From CAYNRA01 sp046293395 (GTDB lineage Bacteria; Bacteroidota; Bacteroidia; Cytophagales; Spirosomataceae), in assembly GCA_046293395.1 (NCBI GenBank), contig JBKBOU010000002.1, positions 806,001-870,000 of the forward strand: 64,000 nt of DNA. Direction: 5' to 3'. This document shows positions 40,201 to 50,589 of the stretch, piece after piece. How positions within the stretch are numbered: position 1 is the first letter of the stretch; the number at the start of each line of letters is the position of its first letter. The notes under the pieces were generated by a model. That model made no database searches. It saw only the letters and a program-made list of their open reading frames with translations, and was not told the origin of the DNA. A program made the position numbers and the translations under genes.

Positions 40201-41232
40201 ATGGCATTAATTACCAAACGCAAAATCGGATTTAAAATATCACCTAAACTTCGAAAATACTTAACAAAGTACCAGAGAGAACGTGAATTACCGTTAAAAT
40301 ACTCCGACTTACTCCGGTTTGTCATGCGCGTCCCGTTGTATGACAAAAAAGGGAAAGACACACTTTGGGAGTCCGTTTATTATCCACCAAGCGATATTGA
40401 CGAAATTTATCAAAATCTGAAAATGATTTATGCGGATCTCAAAACGGACGGCAATACCTCTGCCATTGAGCACCTCGTCGTGGATCGCGTTGATATTTGT
40501 ACTTACGCCAATACGTCTCCCTTTCGGATTCGCATCATCAATAAAGTAAACGATAATTACGACTATTTTTATATCAAAAAAGCGGACGCTTCGCGCATTT
40601 ATGGCTTGGAGCTTGAGCAACTGCTTTCGCCAAATGCGGTGAGTTATGTAACTTTTGGTGAAACACTTGTAGAGGAACACATTGCAGGAATAACGGGGGA
40701 TTTATTCATGGAAAATCATCTCTCTGATGTCAATTTGAACCCCATCCGATTGGCGAAGGAGTTCATTAAGTTCAATGAGCGCTGTTTTGTTCGGTTATTG
40801 GGCGATATGCACTCGTCGAATTTTGTCATCATCATTATTCCTGATTTTGAGGATTTCCATTACCGCATCAGAGCCATTGATTTTGACCAGCAATCCTACG
40901 AAGCGAGTAAGTCCGTGTATATGCCGCAATATTTTAAGCAAAACAACGCGATTATCCAGTTGGGGATGAAATACATGACGCCGGAGTCTGTTCGTCAATA
41001 CCAAATTGAAGAGCGTTCCATGATGGCAAATCGTGTTCTGGCCGAACGCGTCCGGTTGCATGACTTATTGGAAGTAATGAAGAAAGATGAACTTTCTCTG
41101 CCTGAAAACCTCGCACAACTCAAAAAAGAACTAAGCCAACATTATAAAAATCCCCAGTTTCTTGCGTGTAAAAGCATGGGCGAGGTCGTCGAGTTAAGTT
41201 TAAAAATGGTTGCCTCAAACCATTCCATTTAA
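40201..41232 (+). CDS. Uncharacterised kinase-like (protein-kinase/APH-fold) protein
   Basis: 343 residues, cytoplasmic, not a named family. Motifs appear in kinase order: Lys126/Lys127 in YFYIKKADA (possible ATP-binding Lys), an acidic helix YGLELEQLL, a hinge-like GETLVEEH (153-160), a catalytic-loop-like LLGDMHSSNFVI (Asp202, Asn207; compare GDxHxxN) and a Mg-binding-like IDFDQ (Asp227/Asp229; compare DFG/DxD). It could phosphorylate a small molecule or protein. It overlaps the tail of the next, convergent gene by 4 bases. Function not known. Confidence 0.6.
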   Translation: MALITKRKIGFKISPKLRKYLTKYQRERELPLKYSDLLRFVMRVPLYDKKGKDTLWESVYYPPSDIDEIYQNLKMIYADLKTDGNTSAIEHLVVDRVDICTYANTSPFRIRIINKVNDNYDYFYIKKADASRIYGLELEQLLSPNAVSYVTFGETLVEEHIAGITGDLFMENHLSDVNLNPIRLAKEFIKFNERCFVRLLGDMHSSNFVIIIIPDFEDFHYRIRAIDFDQQSYEASKSVYMPQYFKQNNAIIQLGMKYMTPESVRQYQIEERSMMANRVLAERVRLHDLLEVMKKDELSLPENLAQLKKELSQHYKNPQFLACKSMGEVVELSLKMVASNHSI

Positions 41233-41666
41233 CCTAGATTTCCACGCACATAGACAAAGAAAAACGTTTGGAGAACTGCCCAAACTGCGCCTGAGAGAGC
41301 CATTTTTACAAAAATTTCGGTTCTTGGGTAGCGAAAAGCCAAAGACACGATAGCTCCACCGATTGGGCTGAGTAAGATGGGCGTTAGAAGAGCAATTCCC
41401 CAAAGACCTGCTTTTTGCTTGACCCAAACGTAGCGGCGATTTTGTTTGGAGAATCGTTTTTTCTTTGGGCGCTCACTTCTCAAATTACCCCAATAACGTT
41501 GTACTTTTTCGCCAACGGTCACAAAAAGGACAATAGACAGCATCATTCCGCTCCAAGAACAAAGCATGATGGCAATGGGCGACAAACCAAGGGCGACACC
41601 CGTAACTGGGCCGGCGAAGAACTTCAACATAGCAGCAGAAATCACTGCAATATATTTTGCTAACAT
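41229..41666 (-). CDS. Small integral membrane protein, unknown
   Basis: 145 residues with about four membrane helices (LAKYIAVISAAMLKFFAGPV, IAIMLCSWSGMMLSIVLFVT, LWGIALLTPILLSPIGGAIV, MALSGAVWAVLQTFFFVYV) and a basic cytoplasmic loop (RSERPKKKRFSKQNRR). The frame continues 20 codons further upstream, but MLAKY is the better start. The P-I-G-G loop hints at a small transporter-like fold. Family not recognised. Confidence 0.65.
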   Translation of the reverse strand: MLAKYIAVISAAMLKFFAGPVTGVALGLSPIAIMLCSWSGMMLSIVLFVTVGEKVQRYWGNLRSERPKKKRFSKQNRRYVWVKQKAGLWGIALLTPILLSPIGGAIVSLAFRYPRTEIFVKMALSGAVWAVLQTFFFVYVRGNLG

Positions 41667-41829
41667 ACAATCAAGGACGTGTGGATATACATTAAAAAAG
41701 AATAGACAAAGCCTATCCCGATGCAAATCTATTCATTCGGTTAGAGAAACGAACGATAAATTTATTTTTCCATTCATCTTGTATTTACGCCGTAGCACAG
41801 AAAAGACAAAAAAAATTTCACCCAGTATC

Positions 41830-41860
41830 TTGCATTACAAAGTACCTTGTTGTAATTTTG
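41830..41860 (+). promoter_or_regulatory. Promoter of padR-pspC operon
   Basis: TTG (41830-41832), a 20-bp spacer and TAATTTTG (41853-41860). Transcription should start near 41867, which favours the second ATG (41913) for padR, since the first lies about 7 bases after the start site. Confidence 0.6.
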
Positions 41861-41912
41861 TTCTATCAAATAAATGAAAAAGCTATTTACTATTCTATTA
41901 AATGGACCCAAT

Positions 41913-42245
41913 ATGAACATAGAGAACACGCAAGTACAAATGCGGAAGGGTATTCTGGAGTACTGCATTTTACACATTATTTCACGGGGAGAAATTTACG
42001 CTTCTGAAATCCTCAACGAGTTAATTGAGGCAAAAATAATGGTAGTAGAAGGCACTTTATATCCTTTACTTACTCGACTCAAGAACAGCGGTTTATTGGA
42101 CTACAAGTGGGTTGAGTCTGCTTCTGGGCCACCGCGTAAATATTATGTATTGACAGAGTTAGGGCAAGAGTTTCTGAAAGGACTACAAGAAACATGGAAC
42201 GACCTCTCTGATTCTGTTCAGATAATCACGCAAAAAAAGAACTAA
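41913..42245 (+). CDS. PadR-family transcription regulator
   Basis: 110 residues. The family pattern is complete: QVQMRKGILEYCILHIISRG, then YASEILNELIEAKIMVVEG, TLYPLLTRLKNSGLLDYKW and GPPRKYYVLTELG. PadR proteins are winged-helix repressors. It is followed after 30 bases by the PspC-type membrane protein, a pairing common in Bacteroidota, so it probably regulates its own operon in response to envelope stress. Confidence 0.9.
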   Translation: MNIENTQVQMRKGILEYCILHIISRGEIYASEILNELIEAKIMVVEGTLYPLLTRLKNSGLLDYKWVESASGPPRKYYVLTELGQEFLKGLQETWNDLSDSVQIITQKKN

Positions 42246-42275
42246 GCTAGTACCTACCCCATTCACGTTAAAAAA

Positions 42276-44693
42276 ATGAAAAAGACAGTACAAATCAATA
42301 TTGCAGGTATTATTTTCTTTATTGAAGAAGACGCCTACCACTCCCTCAGTACCTATTTGCACACCATTCAAACGTACTTTTCGTCGTATGAAGGAAGTCA
42401 AGAAATTATTCAAGATATTGAAGCTCGGATTGCTGAGAAATTCTTTGAAAAACAGAAATTAACAGGCAAATCAGCGATTGAACAAGCAGATATTGACCAG
42501 TTAATTGCCTCGATGGGTACAGTTGCAGACTTTGAAGCGATTGAAGAAGAAGACGACTTTAAGGAAGCTCCAAAATCCAACACACCGCCCAACCAAACTA
42601 CACCGGGTGCATCACCCAAACGTATTTTCAGAGATGTACGAAGAAAAGCAGTAAGTGGTGTTCTCGCCGGAATTTCACACTATTTTTCCATCGACGTAAC
42701 CTGGACACGGATTATTTTCCTTCTTTTATTCTTAGGACTTTCACCCGTTACAGAGACAGGGCTTTCGGGTATTTTATTCATTGCTTACTTTGTTTGCTGG
42801 GTGGCATTTCCGCCAAGCATGACCCTGGAAGAAGATAAAAATATTAAAAAATTCTATCGAAATCCTGAAAATCAAGTAGTTGGTGGCGTTGCAAGTGGAT
42901 TAGCAACCTACTTTGGATTGGATATTGCCGTAGTTCGTTTACTTTTTGTCCTAGGTATTTTCCTTTTCGGAACGGGCTTTGTCACGTATATAATTCTCTG
43001 GATTGTGTCTCCAAAAGCCAATTCATTGACCCAAAAAATGGAGATGAAAGGGCAGCCTGTTACGTTAGAAAACATTGAAAACAATGTAAAACAGAACCTG
43101 CAAGGCAATATCGAAACGGAAGAAAGTACTGCAACACGACTTGTTCTTCTTCCTTTTCGGGCAATAAGTTTGGTATTGAGTACACTAGGTCAGGTTTTTA
43201 AGAAATTAGGGCCTGTTGTTCGGATTTTCATCGGTTTGTTGATTGGACTCGTCGGATTGTCTTGGATGCTTGCATCGCTTGTGGGAGTAAGTGTATTCTG
43301 GGGATTTTTATCGAACAGTCACTTATTAACCGTTCCTGACTTCCCGACACACGTAGGCTTATTCATCAATGAAATTAATCCTTGGATTGGGCTTTTTGGC
43401 TTCCTAGTGACGTTTTTACCTGCCTTGGCTCTGGTTTTTGCTGGATTGGCACTAATCACCAATAAATCCATTGGCAACCGACCACTTTGGTTGACGGGTT
43501 TAGGAATTTGGATCATTGGTATCCTTGGGGCTTCCATCATCGGAACGAACTACAGTCTTCAATTTGCGCGACAAAATACATCGGTAAGCACAGAAAACTT
43601 CATTTTACCGGCTAATACTCTTTATTTGGATACAAATAAAAATCCGGAAGATGAAGAGTTTGAGTCTGTTCGTGTGACTATTGAAACCAGCCCAACTTCG
43701 CGTTTTTATGTAGAAAAGGAATTTGAAGCAAAAGGAGCAACGCGTGATGAAGCCTTGGCAAATGCGCGCGCCATCGGGTACGGCATTCAACAGAAAGATT
43801 CGTCCCTGATTTTCGATGAGTTTATACAACTAAGCAAAGTAAAACATTGGCGAGACCAACAAGTACGCGTTACTTTATTCATTCCGGCTGGGAAGAAATT
43901 CAAAATGACGGAAGCATTTTACTACGAAGTTTTTGATTCTAATTGGCGCATACGTGAAAAATATGCCATTGACGGCGAAGATATTGACCAATATACGTTC
44001 AGTATGTCTGCCACAGATGGTTTGCAATGCTTGGACTGCCCGGTATTGTCAGAAGAAGAGCGCCAAGCCATGGAGGAGTACAGAGATGAAGAAGGGGATT
44101 TTGATTTTTCTGGACAACAGGGAATGGTAGAAAAGAAATTTCAAGTAGGCTCATTTCGTAAAATTGATGCGGGAAGTGCTTTCAAGATTACGGTTCGCCA
44201 AGGAACAACTCATTCAGTCGTTGCGAGAGCAGAAGAACCTATTTTGATGGATGACCTTCGAATTACGACACAAAACGATGAATTATCTATCTCATTTGAC
44301 GATGTTTTCAAGCGACACCGAGGTACTATTTGGATTGAAATCACGATGCCAACACTTACAGAACTTGATTTATCGGGCGCGACGACCACGAAAGTTTTAA
44401 ACTTCAAAACCATCGAAAATCTCCAAATTGGATTGAGTGGCGCTTCAAAATTGGCGATGGATGCAGAAGGAAAAGCTATCAACGCAGACATCAGCGGGGC
44501 TTCTCAGCTGAATCTGAAGGGTAAATTAAACGAATTGACAATTGACGCTTCAGGTGCTTCACGTATCAATGCGATAGACGCGAAAGTCGCAAATGTCCGT
44601 GTAGAAGCAAGTGGCGCAAGCAATATTGAGTTGGGAGCTACCAATATTCTTTCTAAGAAAACATCAGGCGCAAGCCAAATAACACAAAAGTAA
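42276..44693 (+). CDS. PspC-domain membrane protein with C-terminal GIN domain
   Basis: 805 residues. A cytoplasmic helical start (1-100) is followed by two PspC domains (about 113-180 and 187-250: RRKAVSGVLAGISHYFSID and ENQVVGGVASGLATYFGLD). Three further hydrophobic segments lie between about 290 and 430, and a periplasmic part follows. The last 190 residues form a GIN/DUF2807 beta-helix with repeats of the form SGAS (LSGASKLAMDAEGKAINADI, and on). The GIN head is described in adhesin-like proteins. It probably senses or buffers envelope stress. Translated after padR, 30 bases apart. Confidence 0.85.
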   Translation: MKKTVQINIAGIIFFIEEDAYHSLSTYLHTIQTYFSSYEGSQEIIQDIEARIAEKFFEKQKLTGKSAIEQADIDQLIASMGTVADFEAIEEEDDFKEAPKSNTPPNQTTPGASPKRIFRDVRRKAVSGVLAGISHYFSIDVTWTRIIFLLLFLGLSPVTETGLSGILFIAYFVCWVAFPPSMTLEEDKNIKKFYRNPENQVVGGVASGLATYFGLDIAVVRLLFVLGIFLFGTGFVTYIILWIVSPKANSLTQKMEMKGQPVTLENIENNVKQNLQGNIETEESTATRLVLLPFRAISLVLSTLGQVFKKLGPVVRIFIGLLIGLVGLSWMLASLVGVSVFWGFLSNSHLLTVPDFPTHVGLFINEINPWIGLFGFLVTFLPALALVFAGLALITNKSIGNRPLWLTGLGIWIIGILGASIIGTNYSLQFARQNTSVSTENFILPANTLYLDTNKNPEDEEFESVRVTIETSPTSRFYVEKEFEAKGATRDEALANARAIGYGIQQKDSSLIFDEFIQLSKVKHWRDQQVRVTLFIPAGKKFKMTEAFYYEVFDSNWRIREKYAIDGEDIDQYTFSMSATDGLQCLDCPVLSEEERQAMEEYRDEEGDFDFSGQQGMVEKKFQVGSFRKIDAGSAFKITVRQGTTHSVVARAEEPILMDDLRITTQNDELSISFDDVFKRHRGTIWIEITMPTLTELDLSGATTTKVLNFKTIENLQIGLSGASKLAMDAEGKAINADISGASQLNLKGKLNELTIDASGASRINAIDAKVANVRVEASGASNIELGATNILSKKTSGASQITQK

Positions 44694-44713
44694 CCTCTCT
44701 TTCCTTTCTTTCT

Positions 44714-44758
44714 AAAAATCCATTCATACCCAAAGACAGACGTATGAATGGATTTTTT
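44714..44758 (+). terminator. Terminator after pspC gene
   Basis: A 16-bp stem (44714-44729 with 44742-44757), core ATCCATTCATAC/GTATGAATGGAT, a 12-base loop and a T-run. Confidence 0.8.
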
Positions 44759-44845
44759 GTGTGCATAGAGACCAAAAATGGCTCTGTACAGATTGAAATA
44801 CGGTTTTAATCGTTAATTTCACGAACAAACTAATCCAAAGACAAC

Positions 44846-45571
44846 ATGAGAAATTCGATTATTGCCTTTTTATTCACTCTCTTATTTTTTGATATCCAGG
44901 CACAAACACCTACTCCTGAGCAACTTATTCGCGAATATATACAAGCGACGGGCGATAGTACAGTATATGACTCTGTTCAAAATTTCACGTGGAGCCGTCG
45001 GTACCGTGCCAATGCACCCACCGATTTTGATGAAGAAGTCGTCGTATCTCTGCAAGAAGCGGCTATCTCACGTAAGAAAACATTGATGCAACGCGATTTC
45101 TTTTATGTCGTCAATAAATCGGCTGGCTGGCTTAAAATCCCAACCGGAAGCCGCGATAAAATCCCTACATACAGTGTAAAAGATTTGAGTGTAAAGGAAA
45201 GAGCCGCCATGCAATTGGAAGTATCGGATGGTTTGTGGGCTTTTATAGAGTACAAAACAAAAGGCTACACCGCTCAAGTACTTGGAAATGTCCTGATTGG
45301 TTCTACTCCCACTTGGCATTTAGTTTTGACAAAAGAAGGGGTAAATCGCAGTTATTTCTTTGATGCAACTACCCATTTACTCGTGCGCGAAGTCGAAGAA
45401 ACCACCGACGAAACCGTCACGTGGGACTTTACCTCATTTACCAAAACAACAACAGGACTTCTTTATCCAAATGGGGGTACTCGCACCAGTAGTCGCGACA
45501 AACGAGTTGTGCCCGTTACGACTACTTTACTACTCAACACTCCTGTTCCAGCTTCGCTATTTGTTCGCTAA
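44846..45571 (+). CDS. Exported LolA-like protein (outer-membrane lipoprotein-sorting fold)
   Basis: 241 residues with a signal peptide (1-19, IIAFLFTLLFFDIQAQ). The pattern PEQLIREYIQATGDSTVYDS, then strands ending in WHLVLTKEGVNRSYFFDATTHLLVREVEE and TTGLLYPNG, is that of LolA/LolB-like half-barrels common in Bacteroidota. It probably carries a lipid or lipoprotein in the periplasm. It lies 33 bases before tamB, so a shared message and an envelope role are plausible. Confidence 0.6.
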   Translation: MRNSIIAFLFTLLFFDIQAQTPTPEQLIREYIQATGDSTVYDSVQNFTWSRRYRANAPTDFDEEVVVSLQEAAISRKKTLMQRDFFYVVNKSAGWLKIPTGSRDKIPTYSVKDLSVKERAAMQLEVSDGLWAFIEYKTKGYTAQVLGNVLIGSTPTWHLVLTKEGVNRSYFFDATTHLLVREVEETTDETVTWDFTSFTKTTTGLLYPNGGTRTSSRDKRVVPVTTTLLLNTPVPASLFVR

Positions 45572-45604
45572 TTTTGTATTGTAAAAGGAGAAATATTGGG
45601 ACTT

Positions 45605-48600
45605 ATGCGGAAATTCGGGCAGTTTTTAGGGCTATTTATACTTCTACTTATCGTATTTGTAAGTGGCACGCTCGTCTATTTAAAAACCTCAGCAGGTCAG
45701 CAAAGATTGTCCGATTTCGTGTTCAAACAAGCCCATACTTTCCTGAAAGTTCCTGTACAAGGTCGAATTTCGTACCAATTTCCGGACTGGATACAGGTAG
45801 AAAATTTCTTACTGAAAGACCAAGAAGGCGATACACTCCTCTACACCAAACGCCTCAAAGTCGATGTAGATATGTGGACATTTATTCGATATAATAAACT
45901 GTTAATAAACCAATTAGAAGCAAATAAAAGCATTGCCCATATCCGTAGAAAAAAGACTTCCCATTCATTTAATTATGCTTTTTTAGTGAATGCTTTTTCC
46001 GGTTCCTCCACAGATACAACGCAGAAAAGTATAGGTATCGAATGGAAAAAGATGAACTTATCACAAACAAAGCTGACATTCGACGATGCTCTTTTGAATA
46101 ATCATGGAACACTTTTTATTGAACAATTCACGACGGGATTTTCTATTTTTGACCTTTCCAATAACCGTTTTCACGTTCAACCTACCCAAATTCAAGGAGT
46201 TCAATTAGACGGCACTATCCGCGACTGGGGAGCGGCTTCCAAAGATACAATACAGAGCCCTCCTGCTGCTTTTGCAGTTGCAATGAAACAAGTGGATGTT
46301 CGTCAGTTTCAATGGAATATCCGAGATTATGCCGATACGTTATTTACAAATGGGCAACTTTCAAAATTGTCAATTACCCCAAAAGAAGTCAATTTATCTA
46401 AAAAAATCGTTGATTTTCAGGACATTCGTGCAAAACTTGACAAAGTAGCATTTTCAACAAATCCGGGCTATGTACGTTCACCAAAATCTCCTTATTTGTC
46501 TTGGGAAGGCAAGCAAATTCAGCTGGATTTTCCACAGTTATTTTATTCACCTGCCAAAAGTTATGTTCATTTACGGGGTTTGTCGATGCGTCAAACAACG
46601 CAGCCGTCTATCAAACAATTCGCTACAAAACTGACGATTACGCCTCAAAAATGGGAAATTTCTTCTTTTGTCCTACAAACAGACCAATCGAATTTGCGTT
46701 TAGCGGGACAAATTTCTACGAAACGTTCCGACTTACTGCAAGTTCCCCAAGCCAACTGGGACATTCGGCTAGAAATGCAACCCAGCCAATTGGACATACA
46801 AGAAATGGCACTTATCTACCCTTCCCTTCCTGATTTTTTACCCATTCGTAAAGGAAAATTTCGGTTTTACTCGGAGCTAACAGGAAACATAAAAAATCTA
46901 TCTATCAAAAAAGCGCACCTCCAAGCACCCGAAGGAATTTTGGTAGATGTCAACGGACAAGTAAAAGGGCTGCCTGATTTGGCAAAAGCACAAGGGAATT
47001 TTACGTTTCAACACGTGAAATTCTCAAAAGGATGGCAAAATTGGCTTCCAGACTCATTGATTTCAGCGTATCATTTGCCAGAGTCAGCTCATTTTACAGG
47101 AACCTTGGCAGGAAGTTTATCTTCGGTAAAAGCACAATTATTTGGAAAATCCGCGCTAGGTGACGTAGCTCTTTCTGGGACTTGGAACAAACAAAATTTA
47201 TACAAACCAGAATCCATCTTTCTGAAAGGGAATCTAGACAATATAGCTTTGGGCGTAATTTTAAAAGATACGTCTTTGCAGACATTCACCTCCCATTTTA
47301 CGGTTTCGTCTCAAAGCCCATTTGCGCCTAACCGACACATAGAATATGACCTAAAAATTGATAAAATCGGTTTTCAAGGAACAGATTATACCGCAATTTA
47401 TTCAAAAGGCACTTGGAAAAACAGCCATCTGGATTTTCAAATTGAAACGAAAACAGAACAGGCAAACGCCCAATTTGACGGGATATTTGATTGGTCAAAG
47501 CGTCTTCATTTGCAGGGAAATGGGCTTATTTCGCACTTTGCATTGCCGCCACAAATGCAATTACCGCAAGATATTGTCTTAAAAAATACGCCTTTACGCA
47601 TAGATTTATCCGTTATTGACAGCAACGAATGGGTATTGGAAGGCTTTTTGGCTATTCCGCGCAGTACATGGCAAACCGCCAAACAGCAGGTGGAAGTTGC
47701 TCAAATGGAGATTCGTTTTGCGGAGAATCAAGAAGAAAAAACAATACAAATTGAGTCGCCTTTTGTCCAAGCAACTTTACTTGGAAATGCGTCTTTTGTA
47801 ACACTTCCCAACGCATTTGAACAAGTCACTCGTCATTATTTTCAAGCACCTAATACGCCTAAACTTACCCAAAAAGAAACATCGGGGAGTTGGTCTTGGC
47901 AGGGTACTATCCAAAAACATCCTATACTAGACTTATTCATTGCGCAAAAAATAGATTTTAAACCGGTGGCTTTTCGTGGAGAACTCCACACAGACGTGGC
48001 ACAGCCGAGCCGCTTTTTGTGCACTTCTCCATTCCTCAAAATAGATTCATTGGAAGCAAAGGATGTCTCTTTTCACCTTGAAACCACCGAGCCCTCCGCA
48101 CGTATCACAGCCTCTCTTTCTCAACTTCAGCAAGGAGATTTTCGAATGCAAAGAGCAGAATCAAACATAGAAATTCACGAAAATAAAGCAGATTTTCGTT
48201 TGACGATTCTGGACTCTTTGGACAAAAAAATACACCAAGCAGGGCTTCGCATTGAAGCAGATTCAGCGGCAATCCGGATGACACTTGCCCCCAAAAGTGT
48301 GTTCATTTATTATACGCCGTGGGAAAGTATCGAAACAGGTTATGCGGAAATTCGTTCCGAAGAAATTCGATTCCGACAGTTGGGAATTTATGCCAATGAA
48401 CAAGAGCTTTCTATTACGAGCGACCCAAAAAATCCTGTTGATTGGTTCATCCACGCTAAAAATCTGGATTTAAAGACCTTATCTACTGCATTTACACGAA
48501 ATGAAGAATTGATTGATGGAAAATTAACCACCGATGTAACCATTCGAGAACGGGCGACTTCTCCGACATTCGTTGGAGATATTTCTATCGAAAAGCTAAA

Positions 48601-50461
48601 AGTTCTGGGTACGCCAATTGGAGATTTCAAAGGAGTTGCCACCAATGAAGGCACGGAAAGCATCTCTGTGAATGCCACTTTGAAGAGTAACTCAAACGAT
48701 TTGTCGCTCCAAGGAAAATATGCTTTGAAGGAAGAAAATCCTTTGGATTTAGTCTTACAAATCCAGCAATTAAACGCCGAAACCATCCAGGCGTTCAGCT
48801 TCAACCAACTGCGTGATGCTGCCGGAAATGTAGCCGGACGTTTTCAGATTTCAGGCAATTTTGACCAACCAAAAATAGAAGGACAACTTCGTTTTAATGA
48901 ATTTAAGACCACGATTAATCAAACGGGAACGCCCATTTATATAGACAATCAAATAGTTACGGCTGCACGACAACAGTTGTTTTTCGAGAATTTCATTATG
49001 AAGGATAGTTTGAATAATAAATTAGAAGTAGATGGACGAATGAATTATTCCAATTTCTCCAGAATAACGTACGAACTGGCGATTCAAACGACTGACTTTT
49101 TAGCTTCCAATGCCCGCCGCTCGGATAACGAACTTTTTTATGGCACGGCTTTTTTGGATGCGAAATTGGCGATATCAGGAGAAAACGAACGCTATCTTGT
49201 CACGGGGAATGTACGTGTAGCCGATAAAACAAAACTAACTGTCCTTATGCCTGCGGATGAGCAAATTGGTAGTGAAATGGATCAGTTGATGACATTCGTC
49301 ACCACTAAAAAAGAGACAGAAATAGCCAAAAAAAGCCCTTCAAAACAGAAAAAAGCACCGATTAACTCCAATTTTAGCAATACAGGCGTAACTGTCAATT
49401 TGCAAGTAAGCGAACAAGCGGAACTCACAATTATCATGGATGAGCTAACGGGTGACAATATCAAAGTACGCGGAAAAGGACAATTGACAACAGGACTCGA
49501 CTCCAACGGAGAGCTTTTTGTACTAGGAAAATATACCATTCTGGAAGGAACCTACCGCCTGACCTACCAAGTATTTGAGCGACTGTTTTCCATTGATGAA
49601 TCCAGTAAAAGTAGCATAACATGGAAAGGCGACCCAATGGATGCAGAGATTGCGATTCGGGCGGCGTACAAAGTCAATAAACCGCTGGTTGGTTATCCTT
49701 TGGCGGCTAAAAGTGCCGCAGATGAAACCCGTTTACAGGCGAGTATTCCGTTTTCAGTAGATATTGTTTTGAGTGGAGAGTTACTCGCACCACAAACCGA
49801 ATTTGCCCTAACAATTCCGAAAGAAATAGCAGACAGGCAGCTCGGCACAGACCTAGCCAACCGGCTTGCTGAAGAAGGTTTTACACTCTACGAACCTGAA
49901 AAAATTGGGCAGCAGACGGTCAATCCGAAAGCAGAAGCGAACAAAGAAAAAATAAAAGAGCAGGCTATTTTTATGTTGATGTTTGGGCGATTTGATTTGC
50001 TTGGTGCAAGTCTCGGGCAGCCCGTGGATGCCGAAGGATTCGCCCGAAAGCAAGTCAGTCAGCTTGTCTCGGAACAACTCGATAAACTCGCAGACGAGGT
50101 AATCAAAGGCATTGATTTGGATTTGGGTGTACAGTCTGAAAGCAGCGCCGATCATCGTTTGCGGAGTACCAACGTAAATATTGGCGTGAAAAAAGGGTTT
50201 TTCAATGACCGCGTTTCCGTTTCTGTTGGGAAGAATTTTGAGTTGGAAAGTGCGCAGAGACAATCACAGGAAATTTTTGATAATATCACAGCCAATTACG
50301 CCATTTCCAAAGATGGACGTTACCGTTTCAAGGCATTCCGGACGAACCAATACCAAATTGAGGGGTTTGTTGTGGAAACAGGCGTTGGTTTTGTTCTGAC
50401 CTTGGACTATGACTCTGCCCGGGAAATCGTCAGAAAAACGCGGTCTCGAATTAATTTTTAA
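45605..50461 (+). CDS. tamB: TamB-like translocation/assembly protein (DUF490)
   Basis: 1618 residues. One N-terminal membrane anchor (about 5-28, FLGLFILLLIVFVSGTLVYL) is followed by a very long beta-rich body (AsmA/TamB fold). The conserved TamB C-terminus comes after residue 1100 (QLTTGLDSNGELFVLGKYTI, then AEIAIRAAYKV and QAIFMLMFG, and near the end RYRFKAFRTNQYQIEG). TamB bridges inner and outer membranes, probably moving phospholipids or helping barrel proteins, with a TamA-type partner, which follows. The frame also opens at a TTG (45596) preceded by AAGGAG; the ATG at 45605 is preferred, but the TTG is possible. Confidence 0.9.
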   Translation: MRKFGQFLGLFILLLIVFVSGTLVYLKTSAGQQRLSDFVFKQAHTFLKVPVQGRISYQFPDWIQVENFLLKDQEGDTLLYTKRLKVDVDMWTFIRYNKLLINQLEANKSIAHIRRKKTSHSFNYAFLVNAFSGSSTDTTQKSIGIEWKKMNLSQTKLTFDDALLNNHGTLFIEQFTTGFSIFDLSNNRFHVQPTQIQGVQLDGTIRDWGAASKDTIQSPPAAFAVAMKQVDVRQFQWNIRDYADTLFTNGQLSKLSITPKEVNLSKKIVDFQDIRAKLDKVAFSTNPGYVRSPKSPYLSWEGKQIQLDFPQLFYSPAKSYVHLRGLSMRQTTQPSIKQFATKLTITPQKWEISSFVLQTDQSNLRLAGQISTKRSDLLQVPQANWDIRLEMQPSQLDIQEMALIYPSLPDFLPIRKGKFRFYSELTGNIKNLSIKKAHLQAPEGILVDVNGQVKGLPDLAKAQGNFTFQHVKFSKGWQNWLPDSLISAYHLPESAHFTGTLAGSLSSVKAQLFGKSALGDVALSGTWNKQNLYKPESIFLKGNLDNIALGVILKDTSLQTFTSHFTVSSQSPFAPNRHIEYDLKIDKIGFQGTDYTAIYSKGTWKNSHLDFQIETKTEQANAQFDGIFDWSKRLHLQGNGLISHFALPPQMQLPQDIVLKNTPLRIDLSVIDSNEWVLEGFLAIPRSTWQTAKQQVEVAQMEIRFAENQEEKTIQIESPFVQATLLGNASFVTLPNAFEQVTRHYFQAPNTPKLTQKETSGSWSWQGTIQKHPILDLFIAQKIDFKPVAFRGELHTDVAQPSRFLCTSPFLKIDSLEAKDVSFHLETTEPSARITASLSQLQQGDFRMQRAESNIEIHENKADFRLTILDSLDKKIHQAGLRIEADSAAIRMTLAPKSVFIYYTPWESIETGYAEIRSEEIRFRQLGIYANEQELSITSDPKNPVDWFIHAKNLDLKTLSTAFTRNEELIDGKLTTDVTIRERATSPTFVGDISIEKLKVLGTPIGDFKGVATNEGTESISVNATLKSNSNDLSLQGKYALKEENPLDLVLQIQQLNAETIQAFSFNQLRDAAGNVAGRFQISGNFDQPKIEGQLRFNEFKTTINQTGTPIYIDNQIVTAARQQLFFENFIMKDSLNNKLEVDGRMNYSNFSRITYELAIQTTDFLASNARRSDNELFYGTAFLDAKLAISGENERYLVTGNVRVADKTKLTVLMPADEQIGSEMDQLMTFVTTKKETEIAKKSPSKQKKAPINSNFSNTGVTVNLQVSEQAELTIIMDELTGDNIKVRGKGQLTTGLDSNGELFVLGKYTILEGTYRLTYQVFERLFSIDESSKSSITWKGDPMDAEIAIRAAYKVNKPLVGYPLAAKSAADETRLQASIPFSVDIVLSGELLAPQTEFALTIPKEIADRQLGTDLANRLAEEGFTLYEPEKIGQQTVNPKAEANKEKIKEQAIFMLMFGRFDLLGASLGQPVDAEGFARKQVSQLVSEQLDKLADEVIKGIDLDLGVQSESSADHRLRSTNVNIGVKKGFFNDRVSVSVGKNFELESAQRQSQEIFDNITANYAISKDGRYRFKAFRTNQYQIEGFVVETGVGFVLTLDYDSAREIVRKTRSRINF

Positions 50462-50589
50462 CCATGCTGTTTGTAAGATTTTATTTTGCAAAATGTGCTC
50501 AAAAAACACAATTAAATCACCTATAATAAGAACATTACCTATCTAATTTCTCATTTAGAGAGAAAAATAATACTGAAATTTATGTCAAA

